A stretch of 47,295 nucleotides of DNA from Ruminococcus flavefaciens (GCA_902762855.1 CACWPR010000014.1:1-47295), one strand, 5' to 3'; numbered from the stretch's first letter, positions 14,817-24,354 are shown. Notes: a model not told the origin generated them from the letters alone. Translations and numbers: made by a program.

Positions 14817-16970
14817 TTAATCCTCCGTGTTTACTTCTATTGAATTGAGATACATAGTTACTGCGCCGGGGTCGTAAAGGAATACTACTATCTCCATATC
14901 GTTTACAGGTATGCCGACATTTGCACCAAGGTCGAGCCTGAGTTCCCCGTTCTTGTCGAGCATATCCGCAGTTATCTCTTCGTGAGCGTAGACTGTGCTG
15001 ACGGAATTGCTCTTTACCTCAGCAAAGCCTATGGCCTCAGAACCGGAGCCGTTGTCGGCTACGGACATATCAAGTGTGAAGGTGTATTTGTCTGCATCAA
15101 GGTGCATATAGGGTCCGTAGCAGACAAATCCGCTGTCACTGCTTACGATGGCATCCTCCTCAGGGAGGTAGCACTCAGCGTCGAAAACGTTCATGAATTC
15201 CAGCGGGATGTTATCGGAGCCCTCCTCTGAGACCTCTGCGGAATAGAGGATATGGCGGTCTGAGGAATCTATTATCTCATGTCCGAGGAAATCCACAAAT
15301 CCGCCTCTGTTGGCAAATATGTATCCGCTGTCGGGGAGCTCGTCCTGGGAATAGATGAGGTCTACCTTCACGTCGTTCATCTCATATTGCAGGAATGATA
15401 TGAATGTACCTGTATCTACCATAACTGATACCTGTTCGTCTCCAAGCTGGTCCCTGACTCTTTCAATAAGATCACGGTCACCCTCATAGGCATTCTGATT
15501 GGCAGTTATCGCCTTGACAGCCGAGGGAGTGTTCTCGTGAAAGTTATATATGCATATGAGTGAGAGAGCACAGATACTAAGTTTTTTCTTCTTTAATGCA
15601 TAGGCTATGAAAGCCATTATGAAGAAGAATCCCACTGAGTATGAAAGGTAGGCGTGGAAATTCTGACCATTCTCCTCATAGAGCTTGCATACTCCCGGAG
15701 AGCATATCTTGTTGAATACCGGGTTGCTGAGCTGAGGCATCATTACCTTTGCTCTGGTTGCTCCGACCTTCATTATCACAGGTACGAGCATTACTATGCC
15801 GAGGTCAAACTTGTCCATCTGGCAGAGATAGCAGATGCCGGTCATTATGAGAAGTCCCACTGTTATGTCGAAATAGCGGGTGTAGAGGATGTGGTCTATC
15901 CTGGTGCAGTCGTACATGAACACACTGCTTATGAGCCAGCTCGAAATGAAAGCACAGAATATGAAGAGAACTATCAGCAGCTTTCCGTCAACGGCCTCGC
16001 CGGGAGCCTTCTTTTCTCTTATGGCCTTCACTGTCTTTATGAGTGCAGTTATTATGTGACGTCCCATTACAAGGACTGCAAAGAGCACAATGCACATTGT
16101 TCCTGCGGAGACTGCAAAGCCCTGTCCGGCCATTATGGAGAGGAGCTTTTTGATACCGGCAGTTGAAGAGCAGGCGGTCTTTATCTTTGTGACCATGCTG
16201 CCGGCATCGTTTCCGCCTGCCTTTCCGGAGGGCCAGAGAGCTGTTTCAAGGTACTTCTTTATGAGCTTGTTGGCAATGAATCCCACTGCCAGTGCGCCGG
16301 CAAAGGCTCCGGACTTCTTCCAGGAGACCTTTTTCAGCAGAGCGCTGAGTCCTACGATGAGCACAGCCGATGCGACTATTCCTATCGTCCGGTTATGAAC
16401 CATGAAGAGGTAGGCACAGAAAAGTCCCAGGAGAGTCATATTGACGTAGGTAGGCTTCTGGACCATCCTGACTATGAGGAAGGTGACGAGTGTTGTGACA
16501 AAGAGCAGTGCCGTTTCAGAGAAGGCGATGCCTGCATTCATCTGGTAGGATGTGTAGAGTATGGCTGCTGCTGACGCAAAGCTGGAGGGCAGTCTGCCCA
16601 GCTCCGGGAATATCCTCCGGAGTATGTAGATGAACAGGAAGTAGCAGACAAGCTCCATGGCTATGTTCAGCATCAGCGCTGAACGGTACAGGGCTACGGT
16701 ATCTGATATGAGCATCATCAGCGGAGCCAGCATGAAGCTGTAGCCGAAGGAGTACCAGGCAAGAGTCTTTGAGACTCCGGTCCAGTCCATGCCTGCCAGC
16801 TTTGCCGCATGGGTCCAGTAGCCCATTTCGTCGTTGTATACAAATGGATTGAAGCACTTGCCTACGATGCCGATGTTGAAATACACTATAAGTCCGGCAA
16901 AGAGCAGAGTTACTATATCAAATGGTGAAAATTCAGGAAGTGAGAATTTCTTTTTAGCCTTTTCGCTCAT
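14817..16970 (-). CDS. Large membrane protein, GT-C glycosyltransferase-like
   Basis: 717 aa with about 11-13 helices in residues 15-500 followed by a soluble, probably extracellular domain (about 500-717). The first outside loop contains YNDEMGYW, an acidic pair in the place where GT-C enzymes (families 39/83) keep catalytic Asp/Glu. This suggests transfer of a sugar from a lipid-phosphate donor to the exported glycan. The C-terminal beta-rich part may bind glycan. No closer family is recognised. Overlaps the upstream GT4 gene by 4 bp. Confidence 0.65.
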   Translation of the reverse strand: MSEKAKKKFSLPEFSPFDIVTLLFAGLIVYFNIGIVGKCFNPFVYNDEMGYWTHAAKLAGMDWTGVSKTLAWYSFGYSFMLAPLMMLISDTVALYRSALMLNIAMELVCYFLFIYILRRIFPELGRLPSSFASAAAILYTSYQMNAGIAFSETALLFVTTLVTFLIVRMVQKPTYVNMTLLGLFCAYLFMVHNRTIGIVASAVLIVGLSALLKKVSWKKSGAFAGALAVGFIANKLIKKYLETALWPSGKAGGNDAGSMVTKIKTACSSTAGIKKLLSIMAGQGFAVSAGTMCIVLFAVLVMGRHIITALIKTVKAIREKKAPGEAVDGKLLIVLFIFCAFISSWLISSVFMYDCTRIDHILYTRYFDITVGLLIMTGICYLCQMDKFDLGIVMLVPVIMKVGATRAKVMMPQLSNPVFNKICSPGVCKLYEENGQNFHAYLSYSVGFFFIMAFIAYALKKKKLSICALSLICIYNFHENTPSAVKAITANQNAYEGDRDLIERVRDQLGDEQVSVMVDTGTFISFLQYEMNDVKVDLIYSQDELPDSGYIFANRGGFVDFLGHEIIDSSDRHILYSAEVSEEGSDNIPLEFMNVFDAECYLPEEDAIVSSDSGFVCYGPYMHLDADKYTFTLDMSVADNGSGSEAIGFAEVKSNSVSTVYAHEEITADMLDKNGELRLDLGANVGIPVNDMEIVVFLYDPGAVTMYLNSIEVNTED

Positions 16971-18145
16971 ATGCTGTCTATGACCTCCTTGAAGTTCTTC
17001 ATTATTACTTCCCAGCGGTAATTCCGGTGGATGTAGTCAAGGGCATTCTCACGCATTGCGGCATACTCCTCCGGGTGGGAGAAGATGTAGTCCAGGATGC
17101 CCTCGAACTCGAAGTAGTTCATATAGTAGAGGCCGCCGTTGCTCTTTATGCAGTGTCCCTTGAGGACCTCGCAGATACCGTTGACTATAACAGGCACGGA
17201 GAGCGTCATGGCTTCAAGTACAGAAATGGAAAGACTCTCGAACTTTGAGGGGAGTATCAGCGCCTTTGCTCCGGAGATGCCGCTGAACTTGTCCTCCTCG
17301 CTTACAAATCCCAGGCTGAGGATGTCGGGGTGTCTGGGTATTTCGCAGACAGCCTTGCCCATGAGGACCAGCTTCAGGGGACTTTCCGGGCGGCGCTTCT
17401 TGTACTCTGTGAAGTAGCGGAACATCATGGGGCAGTCCTTGCCCTCGTCGATGCGTCCTACGTAGATGATGTAGTCGCCTTCGATGCCGAACTTCTCACG
17501 GAAGGCCTTTTCGTCAGGCTGACAGGGGACGTCAACTCCGGTGCCCATTACCCTGCAGGGGATGTCCTGGGTGCCGAAGAGACCCTGTACAAGGGCTTTT
17601 TCCTCGTCGGTGAGGAAGATGTAGGCCTTTGGCAGGCGGAATATCCGCTCAAAGCTCCTGAAATGTATGAATGGCTCCTCGTGGGCTGTGGGGATGAATA
17701 TGGACTTCTCAGCTACCTCCGGCATACCCGTTACTGTAAGGTAGTAGAGGTAGGTGACGAATATGAATGCGTCGTAATCATCCTTGTGGCAGCGAATGTA
17801 CTCAACTGCGGCAGGGGAATAGGGTCCCTGCTTCTCGAACCAGACCTTCTCTGCGGACTCATCCGGCTGTCCTGCTGACAGCTTTGCAAGATAGGCTCCG
17901 TTGTACTCGTTGAAGTCCTTTGCACGGCACTTTTCCACGGGGAATCTCCGCACATGGACGCCGTTAATATCCTCTTCGTCAGCGGTGTACTTGTTCTCCC
18001 AGGTGGTGTAGTCCATGGCCTTGGTGGTGATGACGTCCACCTGATATTCGCCGGTGAGCCTTTCGGCAATGAGCCGGGTGTAATATTCCGAGCCGCCGTT
18101 GACTTCAAGTCCGTAGCGCTGATTTACCAATGCAATTCTCTTCAT
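16967..18145 (-). CDS. Family 4 glycosyltransferase
   Basis: 392-aa GT-B enzyme. Gly-rich acceptor loop near the start (RYGLEVNGGSEYYTRLIAERL), donor domain YVGRIDEGKD at about 227-236, and KFESLSISVLEAM carrying the two Glu of the nucleotide-sugar site. It shares layout and spacing with the next gene upstream (18145-19356), including the SNGGLYYxNYFEFEG segment, so the two are probably paralogs. Starts on the last base of the previous stop (TAATG). Confidence 0.9.
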   Translation of the reverse strand: MKRIALVNQRYGLEVNGGSEYYTRLIAERLTGEYQVDVITTKAMDYTTWENKYTADEEDINGVHVRRFPVEKCRAKDFNEYNGAYLAKLSAGQPDESAEKVWFEKQGPYSPAAVEYIRCHKDDYDAFIFVTYLYYLTVTGMPEVAEKSIFIPTAHEEPFIHFRSFERIFRLPKAYIFLTDEEKALVQGLFGTQDIPCRVMGTGVDVPCQPDEKAFREKFGIEGDYIIYVGRIDEGKDCPMMFRYFTEYKKRRPESPLKLVLMGKAVCEIPRHPDILSLGFVSEEDKFSGISGAKALILPSKFESLSISVLEAMTLSVPVIVNGICEVLKGHCIKSNGGLYYMNYFEFEGILDYIFSHPEEYAAMRENALDYIHRNYRWEVIMKNFKEVIDSI

Positions 18146-19356
18146 TATATCTTCTCTCCGGATATTTCCTCAAAAAATCGTTTATACTTGTCCACGATAA
18201 CGTCCCAGTCGAAGTTCTTTCTGACGTAGTCACGGCCGTTGCTGCCCATTTTCCAGGCGGTGTCCTTGTTGCTTATGATGTAGTCGGTGCAGCCTTCAAA
18301 TTCAAAGTAATTCCCGAAATACAGGCCTCCGTTGGACTCAGAGGCGAAGTTCCTCGTCACGGCGCAGTCCTCATGCACCAGTACGGGACGTCCGCATAGC
18401 CAGCTCTCCATGATCACCAGCGAGAAGCTCTCGTTTTTTGAGGGCTGACAGAGGAACTCTGCCGCACCCTGGGCATTGTACTTGTCCTGCCTGTCCACGA
18501 ATCCCAGGTCAACGATGCGTCCGCTCCGGACCAGCTCCTGGGGGAGGGCTATCTCACCGCCGCCGATGAGGACCAGTCTCAGGTCAGTGTCCTCGTGCCG
18601 CCTGAGGTACTCTGCGAAGTACTTCACAAGGGTATGGACGTTCTTGCCCTCGTCCTTTCGGCCTGCATAGAGTATGAACTGCTCCTTTATGCCGAATTTT
18701 TCACGGAAAGCCGCAGGGTCCGGGACAATGTCCGTGTCCATGCCGATGCCCATTACTATGGTCCTGGTGCCGCTTTTTGAAAAGCCGTAGAGCCTTTCGG
18801 CAAGCTCTGATTCCGGACGGGCATTGAAAACCATTCCGGCAGTCTGCGGGAAGAGCTCCTTGAACCGGCTCATGTAGGCATAGGCCTCGTCGTGGAAGCA
18901 GGGGATGAGCACGGATTTATGGGGCAGGAGCTTTGCTCCGTTGTATGTGGTGCCGAACATATAGGGTATGAACACGAAGAGGGAGTACTCCTCGGTATGG
19001 GCGCTCATGTACTCATAGAGGTCGGGACTGTTGACCATTTCTGAGAGAAATACGTCCTCCTCCTCCGGTGTGACGGGAGTCCTGCTCATGAGCTTGGCAT
19101 TTACTGCATCAAAGGCGGCAGTGTCTCTTTTGCGTGCCTTGAAGCGTCTTATAGTGATGCCGTTGACAGTTTTGTCAAGGCCTTCCTTGTAGTAGTTGCG
19201 GCTCCAGTCAGAGCCGAATTCCTTTACGCAGGTAGTGAGTATCTCCAGCGGCACACCTGCGCTGTGGAGGTGACCGGCGACTTCCCGGAGCTCCATTTCA
19301 GCACCTCCGGGGATGCCGTCTGCATACCAGGGGATGACGAATCCGATTTTTTTCAT
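18145..19356 (-). CDS. Family 4 glycosyltransferase (paralog of the next gene)
   Basis: 403-aa GT-B enzyme with PGGAEMELREVAGHL at the acceptor side, LYAGRKDEGKN in the donor domain and KNESFSLVIMES for the nucleotide-sugar site. ESNGGLYFGNYFEFEG near 350 is shared with the neighbour. Probably adds another residue of the same repeat unit. 41 bp separate it from the preceding gene. Confidence 0.9.
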   Translation of the reverse strand: MKKIGFVIPWYADGIPGGAEMELREVAGHLHSAGVPLEILTTCVKEFGSDWSRNYYKEGLDKTVNGITIRRFKARKRDTAAFDAVNAKLMSRTPVTPEEEDVFLSEMVNSPDLYEYMSAHTEEYSLFVFIPYMFGTTYNGAKLLPHKSVLIPCFHDEAYAYMSRFKELFPQTAGMVFNARPESELAERLYGFSKSGTRTIVMGIGMDTDIVPDPAAFREKFGIKEQFILYAGRKDEGKNVHTLVKYFAEYLRRHEDTDLRLVLIGGGEIALPQELVRSGRIVDLGFVDRQDKYNAQGAAEFLCQPSKNESFSLVIMESWLCGRPVLVHEDCAVTRNFASESNGGLYFGNYFEFEGCTDYIISNKDTAWKMGSNGRDYVRKNFDWDVIVDKYKRFFEEISGEKI

Positions 19357-19397
19357 TGTGCTATCTCTTTTCTGTTATTATTTGCTGAGCTTTTCTG

Positions 19398-20468
19398 TTA
19401 CTTTTCTATGAATCCCTTTATCTGCTTTTCAAATACAGCTTTGATGCGCTCATAAGAAAAGTCCTCCAGACGCCTGCGCTGGCCGGATATTATCTGCTCC
19501 TTCAGAGTACTGTCCTTCAGCACCCTGTCTATGACCCTTGATACGAATACCGGGTCATTGTCGTCCAGCAATACTCCGCTGCCGCCGAGGGTGTCGGATA
19601 TGGCACTGGTGTCATAGGCGATTATGGGCACATCAAAGAACATGGCCTCCACAAGGGGGACACAGAATCCCTCGTGTTCGCTCATACAGACGAATGCGTC
19701 TGCTATGGTGTACCAGGCAAGTATCTCGCTGAACTTTATATGTCCTGTGAATATGACGTCATCTGCTATGCCGAGGGCGGCAGCGTACTTCACCAGCCGC
19801 TGATGATAGTTCTCCATGCCTGTCCAGGAGCCTACAAGTATCAGCCTTGACTCAGGCTCCATGCGGTGATACTGGTAGAATGCACGTATCACGTTCTCCT
19901 GCTTCTTGTTGGGAGCTATCCTTCCTACGAATATCAGGTTCTTCTTTCCGCCGCTGTACTTTTTCATAAGCGCCTTGTCGGGAGCCTGTCTGTAGTCCTC
20001 GAATTTTATAAGTATGGGCCTTACGTCTATGGGACAACCATACCCCATGCGTATGAGCTCGTTTTTGTTGTAGGATGAGTCGGCAAGGCAGTATTCAACC
20101 TTGTCTTTCAGAAAGTCCACACCCTTGTATCCGTACTCTGTCAGAGCTGTGGCCGCTGTGCTGTATGGCCGGAAGAACTCCGGAGGGGTTATGTTATGGT
20201 AGACCATTATCTTGCGGCACTTGTACTCGTCAAGCCGGAAGGTAAGGTCTGTGCCGGTTGACTTGTGGTAGAGGATGATGTCATCCGGTCTGAGCCCGCG
20301 GAGCTTGTCTATGCCCTTGGCTATATCTGAGGGCAGGCGCTTGTCGATGTTCTCTGCGTATATCTCTGAGGTGTACCCCATGTCTGCTATGGCTCCTCTG
20401 AGCGCTATGGTGTCATTGCCTATGGCGTCTCCGAAGGAGAGTGTTGGCAGGAGCTGTATTATCCTCAT
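19398..20468 (-). CDS. Family 4 glycosyltransferase
   Basis: 356 aa. The donor domain begins FVGRIAPNKKQENVIRAF (about 184-201) and carries SEHEGFCVPLVEAM (about 267-280), the classic ExxxxxxxE site. The N-terminal half (HNITPPEFFRPY) resembles the mannosyltransferases of cell-wall and O-antigen polysaccharides. Starts behind GGAGGA and overlaps the upstream gene by 4 bp. Confidence 0.9.
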   Translation of the reverse strand: MRIIQLLPTLSFGDAIGNDTIALRGAIADMGYTSEIYAENIDKRLPSDIAKGIDKLRGLRPDDIILYHKSTGTDLTFRLDEYKCRKIMVYHNITPPEFFRPYSTAATALTEYGYKGVDFLKDKVEYCLADSSYNKNELIRMGYGCPIDVRPILIKFEDYRQAPDKALMKKYSGGKKNLIFVGRIAPNKKQENVIRAFYQYHRMEPESRLILVGSWTGMENYHQRLVKYAAALGIADDVIFTGHIKFSEILAWYTIADAFVCMSEHEGFCVPLVEAMFFDVPIIAYDTSAISDTLGGSGVLLDDNDPVFVSRVIDRVLKDSTLKEQIISGQRRRLEDFSYERIKAVFEKQIKGFIEK

Positions 20469-20962
20469 GACTCCTCCTGCTCTTCCAGTGCACTGCGGAG
20501 GGCGGCATTCTCACGCTCAAGTCCGTCCAGCCTGGTGAGGAGAGCCTTCTGAGCAAGCTCCAGAGCCTCTATTCTGTCGGCAAGTCCGCTGTCCTCCTTG
20601 GAGGCCTGTCCCTCTATAGCACCACGGAAGGTGTTGAGCACACTGACTGTATTTGCGTTGAATTCATTCTGCTCGAAAACTACAGGCTCTACATAGAACT
20701 TTGTGAGCTTTCGGATGACCTTCTTGATGAACACCTTCAGCGGATTGCCTGCTATCGGCTTGTAGGGCTGAACGTAGTAATGAGCGTTCATGTGGGCAAG
20801 GGCGTCGTCGGCATCTGCAAGGGAGGAGCCTCCCTCTCTTGTTACCTGTACAGGCTTGCTGTAGGGTACGTCCTCAAAGCTGAGCATATCGGGGGTGAGT
20901 CCTTTTTCCTTTATCTCACGCTTTATCTGCGCCATTATCTCTTCGATGTTGATGTTCTCCAT
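20465..20962 (-). CDS. Small coiled-coil protein of polysaccharide operon
   Basis: 165 aa, not assigned to a family. An acidic/basic N-terminal helix (IEEIMAQIKREIKEKGLT), then LSFEDVPYS, a basic amphipathic segment (VFIKKVIRKLTKFYVEPVV, about 83-101) that could lie on the membrane, and a C-terminal coiled coil (about 130-160). I recall the N-terminal motif as the front part of larger glycosyl- or methyltransferases in clostridial polysaccharide loci; here it stands alone next to a methyltransferase. It may scaffold the synthesis complex at the membrane (inference). Confidence 0.6.
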   Translation of the reverse strand: MENINIEEIMAQIKREIKEKGLTPDMLSFEDVPYSKPVQVTREGGSSLADADDALAHMNAHYYVQPYKPIAGNPLKVFIKKVIRKLTKFYVEPVVFEQNEFNANTVSVLNTFRGAIEGQASKEDSGLADRIEALELAQKALLTRLDGLERENAALRSALEEQEES

Positions 20963-20966
20963 TTCA

Positions 20967-22103
20967 TTATCCTTTCACGGCCACAACAGCGTAGTCCTGA
21001 CTTCCGTAGAGAAGGGCGGAGACCTGTTTCATGGCCTTGTTGAATTCCTCTGTATTCTCGCCGCCGCTGAGCCTGAGCTCCGGTATTTCATAGGGGGGAC
21101 GGCTTGCCTCTGTGTATATTATCTCAATATCCCGGAAACCGGCTTTTTCCAGATAGTATTTCATAGTCAGTGGATGTACCGGCTTGATATGAGAGGGGTC
21201 GATATAAAATGCGTTGGTATATATCGCAAGGGATGTGGGATTGGGAGTCTCCATGATGACACAGCCTCCCACTTCAAGCACCTCATATGCGGTGTTGCAG
21301 AGCCTGATTATCTCATGGGGCTGGAGGTGCTCGACTACCTGTCCCACGAAGATGCCGTCAACATTTTTCTGGCAGGCAAGGAATTCCGAGCCGTCGCCGC
21401 AGACCGCTTTAAGTCCCTGCATATTGCAGTATTCGGCATAGGGCTCATAGATGTCTACTCCGCAGGCCGGGATGCCGTTGTCCTTCATCAGTGAGAGGAA
21501 CTCTCCACGGCCGCAGCCGATGTCCACAACGTTCTTTTTGCCGCTGAAATATTTCAGATAGAAGGCCTGAGCCTTCTTTATGCTCTCTATGGAGCCGCGG
21601 AAGTGGTTCTCAAAGTCGAAGTAGTCTATGCTCTCGTAGTCAGACTCGTCCGTTTTTGGAGCTGCCGCAGGTACGGCTGCTGTGCTTTCTGCGTGAGCCT
21701 GTACTGCTGCCGGAGCAGAAGGTGCATTTTTCAGCTTCTTTTCAAGACCGGCGGCTTTGAGCTTCAGAAACTCGCTGTCAGCGGAGAGCTTTTCCAGAGC
21801 CGCATTGTTGTTGCGGAGGTTGATGCTTGCATTTTCAAGGTCAGTACGCAGAGCGGAGACTGTCTCTCTGTCCGCTGATGCAGCCGACTCTGCCTGGTCT
21901 ATACGCTGGCGGAGAACGTCTATCTCTCCCTGCATAGCATCCATGTCAGTGCGGATGCTGTCTATCTGGGACTGCTTTTCATTGAGGTCGGCATCAACTG
22001 CGCTGAAACCGTCCAGCATTGCAGCGAAGAGCCGGTTTTTCAGCTTTGCCCTGAACCCGGTCTGTTCCTTGATATTACTTAAAAACTGTCCGATATTGCT
22101 CAT
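20967..22103 (-). CDS. Coiled-coil SAM-dependent methyltransferase
   Basis: 378 aa. Start set at 22103 (MSNIGQ) because GAGGG ends six bases before it, while the in-frame ATG at 22109 touches the ribosome site. A long coiled coil (about 33-128), an Ala/Pro linker, then a class I methyltransferase (about 160-345) with the SAM motif VDIGCGRGE (193-201), DGIFVGQVVEHL and METPNP. It sits directly after wzt. In some ABC-exported O-antigens a methyltransferase with a coiled-coil ruler (WbdD) caps the chain and sets its length; a similar role is possible here, but the coil precedes the enzyme and no kinase domain is seen. Confidence 0.85.
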   Translation of the reverse strand: MSNIGQFLSNIKEQTGFRAKLKNRLFAAMLDGFSAVDADLNEKQSQIDSIRTDMDAMQGEIDVLRQRIDQAESAASADRETVSALRTDLENASINLRNNNAALEKLSADSEFLKLKAAGLEKKLKNAPSAPAAVQAHAESTAAVPAAAPKTDESDYESIDYFDFENHFRGSIESIKKAQAFYLKYFSGKKNVVDIGCGRGEFLSLMKDNGIPACGVDIYEPYAEYCNMQGLKAVCGDGSEFLACQKNVDGIFVGQVVEHLQPHEIIRLCNTAYEVLEVGGCVIMETPNPTSLAIYTNAFYIDPSHIKPVHPLTMKYYLEKAGFRDIEIIYTEASRPPYEIPELRLSGGENTEEFNKAMKQVSALLYGSQDYAVVAVKG

Positions 22104-22115
22104 TTTCATCCCTCT

Positions 22116-23381
22116 TTAAAAATTCCACTTGTGGGCTATCCTGGCGACTCCCACGTCGCCTGTATTTGATATCATCTCTATCTTGTATGCCTCCCGGAAA
22201 TAGTCAACGGGTATGCCGTCGCCTGTCTCTATGGCAAAGTCTATGAGGTATTCTCCCGGCAGGAGCTCAACTCTGTCGAGGCTTATCTCTGCTGTACCGC
22301 TTTTTTCAAGGCTGAACTCCGGGAGCTTGTCTATCCTTGTGTTGGTGCCGTAGCACTGTACTCCGTCACGGTTGAAAATTCCTATTCCGAAAACTGCGTC
22401 CGGGACCTTCTCCTTTACGGAGTAGTCCAGACGGAACAGGATGCTCTCTCCGGTGCGGAATATCCTCTGCTCGGCGCCGTCGGAGGCATAGGCCTTTATC
22501 CGCTTTATCCTTGCGGCACCGCTTCCCCAGCGCTTTTTCTCCTCCGGGGACTCCTCCTCTTCCGGCTCGTTCTCAGCTCCGGAATCCTCCTGCTCCTCAG
22601 GCTGCTTTTCCTCCAGTTCCTTTCTGGTGGACTCCTGGAGCTTCTGGCCCATGAAGTCGAGGTACTCCAGGTCTATCTCCTTGGGAGGTCCCTCAGCACG
22701 GATGAGTCCCTCATGTATCCAGATGGAGCGGTCACATATCTGCTCTATCTGACCGAGAGAGTGGGAGACGATGACTATAGTCGTGCCGTGTGCCTTTATC
22801 TCCCGGAGCTTGTTGAAGCACTTTGCCTGGAAGTTTGCGTCGCCAACTGCGAGTATCTCGTCGATGAGGAGTATGTCAGCATCAACGTTTATTGCTACCG
22901 AGAATGCAAGTCTCATGTACATTCCTGATGAGTAGGTGCGGACGGGGTTGTCGATGAATTCCTCCAGCTCTGAGAAGGATACGATGTCGTTCAGTCTTGC
23001 ATCTATCTCTTTCTTGGTGAGTCCGAAAATGGAGGCGTTGGTGTAGATGTTCTCTCTGCCGCTCATATCCGGGTGGAAGCCTGCGCCCAGCTCGATAAGG
23101 CTGGAAACTCTGCCCTTCATGGTTATGGTGCCGCTGTCGGGGTACATTATCTTGGTCAGGAGCTTCAGAGTGGTGCTCTTTCCGCATCCGTTATGGCCTA
23201 TAAGGCCTATGGCCTCGCCCTTTTTCACCTGAAAGCTGATGCCCCTGAGGACCTTTCTCTCCTCGTATCTGCTGCGCTTGCGGAAGAGGAGCCTTTCCTT
23301 GAGCTGTGAGCCCTTGTCCAGGAACACCTTGAAGCTCTTGGTTATATTGTTTACGTCTATCGCTATTTCATTCTGAGCCAT
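22116..23381 (-). CDS. wzt: Polysaccharide ABC exporter ATPase with C-terminal glycan-binding domain
   Basis: 421 aa. ABC domain about 1-245: Walker A GHNGCGKST, signature SSGMYMRLAFS, Walker B ILLIDEILAVGD. A highly acidic linker (about 255-290) leads to a beta-rich domain (about 290-421) of the Wzt C-terminal type, which in O9a-like systems recognises the capped end of the glycan. Pairs with the permease gene, whose stop it overlaps by one base. Presence of the C-terminal domain and a neighbouring methyltransferase suggests export coupled to a modified chain end. Confidence 0.9.
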   Translation of the reverse strand: MAQNEIAIDVNNITKSFKVFLDKGSQLKERLLFRKRSRYEERKVLRGISFQVKKGEAIGLIGHNGCGKSTTLKLLTKIMYPDSGTITMKGRVSSLIELGAGFHPDMSGRENIYTNASIFGLTKKEIDARLNDIVSFSELEEFIDNPVRTYSSGMYMRLAFSVAINVDADILLIDEILAVGDANFQAKCFNKLREIKAHGTTIVIVSHSLGQIEQICDRSIWIHEGLIRAEGPPKEIDLEYLDFMGQKLQESTRKELEEKQPEEQEDSGAENEPEEEESPEEKKRWGSGAARIKRIKAYASDGAEQRIFRTGESILFRLDYSVKEKVPDAVFGIGIFNRDGVQCYGTNTRIDKLPEFSLEKSGTAEISLDRVELLPGEYLIDFAIETGDGIPVDYFREAYKIEMISNTGDVGVARIAHKWNF

Positions 23382-24157
23382 TACAGTTCCTCCGCAAAGT
23401 GCCTCTGGAGCTTATTGAACACAAGGCATCCCACAACGAGAAGTGCAGCTCCCAGTCCTGCTGCGAAGAGAAGTGTGGAAAGGTCAGGGACGGCCTTGTT
23501 GTAGAGCACTGTCCTGTAGCACTCGATAACGTGGGTCATGGGGTTGAGGTTGAATACGGGCAGAAGTCTCTCAGGGACTATGGACTTGTCGTACATGATA
23601 GGAGTCATGTACATCCACATCATCGAGATGATGCCCAGTATGTGTTCAAGGTCACGGAAGTATACCGTCACTGCCGAGGCTATCAGGGCGATGCCCAGAG
23701 CCATGACGTACTCCACCGCCATTACTATGGGCAGAGTCAGCAGGGCCAGGGGATTCAGGCCTGCGCCGGTGAAGAGTATGACTGCAAATATGACTATGAA
23801 GCACAGCAGCATATTCACAAAGCAGCTTGTGACGTAGGAAATGGGTATGACCATTCTTGGAAAGTATATCTTCTTGATAAGGTCCTTCTGAGCTACCACC
23901 GAGGACGCTCCCACGGTCAGGGCCGAGGAGAAGAATATCCAGGGTATGAGGGCTACGAAGAGGTAGAGGTAGTACCGGTCGATATTGGCTTTCAGGATAT
24001 ACGAGAAGACCACGGTGTAGACTACCAGTTGCAGAAGCGGGTTGATGAAGGTCCAGAGGAATCCCAGTACTGAGCCCTTATACCTTCCACGCAGGTCCTT
24101 CTTTACGAGACTTGCTATCATTTGTCTGTATGCATACAACTCTTTTATTGTATTCAT
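23381..24157 (-). CDS. wzm: Polysaccharide ABC exporter permease
   Basis: 258 aa, six membrane helices of the ABC-2 / Wzm type, N-terminal amphipathic stretch with LRGRYKGSVLGFLWTFINPL typical of TagG/Wzm/RfbD permeases. First gene of the operon; AAGGAG before the start and a consensus promoter 45 bp upstream. Moves an undecaprenyl-linked polysaccharide to the outer face of the membrane with the Wzt ATPase. Confidence 0.92.
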   Translation of the reverse strand: MNTIKELYAYRQMIASLVKKDLRGRYKGSVLGFLWTFINPLLQLVVYTVVFSYILKANIDRYYLYLFVALIPWIFFSSALTVGASSVVAQKDLIKKIYFPRMVIPISYVTSCFVNMLLCFIVIFAVILFTGAGLNPLALLTLPIVMAVEYVMALGIALIASAVTVYFRDLEHILGIISMMWMYMTPIMYDKSIVPERLLPVFNLNPMTHVIECYRTVLYNKAVPDLSTLLFAAGLGAALLVVGCLVFNKLQRHFAEEL

Positions 24158-24201
24158 TTATATCTCCTTCATGTACGCACAATTTTCCATTGTATCTTTT
24201 A

Positions 24202-24230
24202 ATTATATCACAGGAGGGTGATAGTGTCAA
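24202..24230 (-). promoter_or_regulatory. Consensus promoter of polysaccharide operon
   Basis: TTGACA (24230-24225), 17-bp spacer and TATAAT (24207-24202): both boxes match the sigma-A consensus exactly. Confidence 0.9.
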
Positions 24231-24354
24231 TCGTGATATTGCCGAAAAATCACGACATTCCGGCGAAAAACTGGCATTTGTACTTAGAATTGCTGACCTT
24301 GGATGCAGAATTGAGAAATGAGCCGGAGTTTTTTCGGCATGACCGGGGCTGCAC

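Noticed and set aside
23399-24073. Long plus-strand frame of 224 codons
   Set aside because: Lies wholly opposite the Wzm permease gene, with His/Tyr/Gly-rich nonsense composition and no ribosome site.
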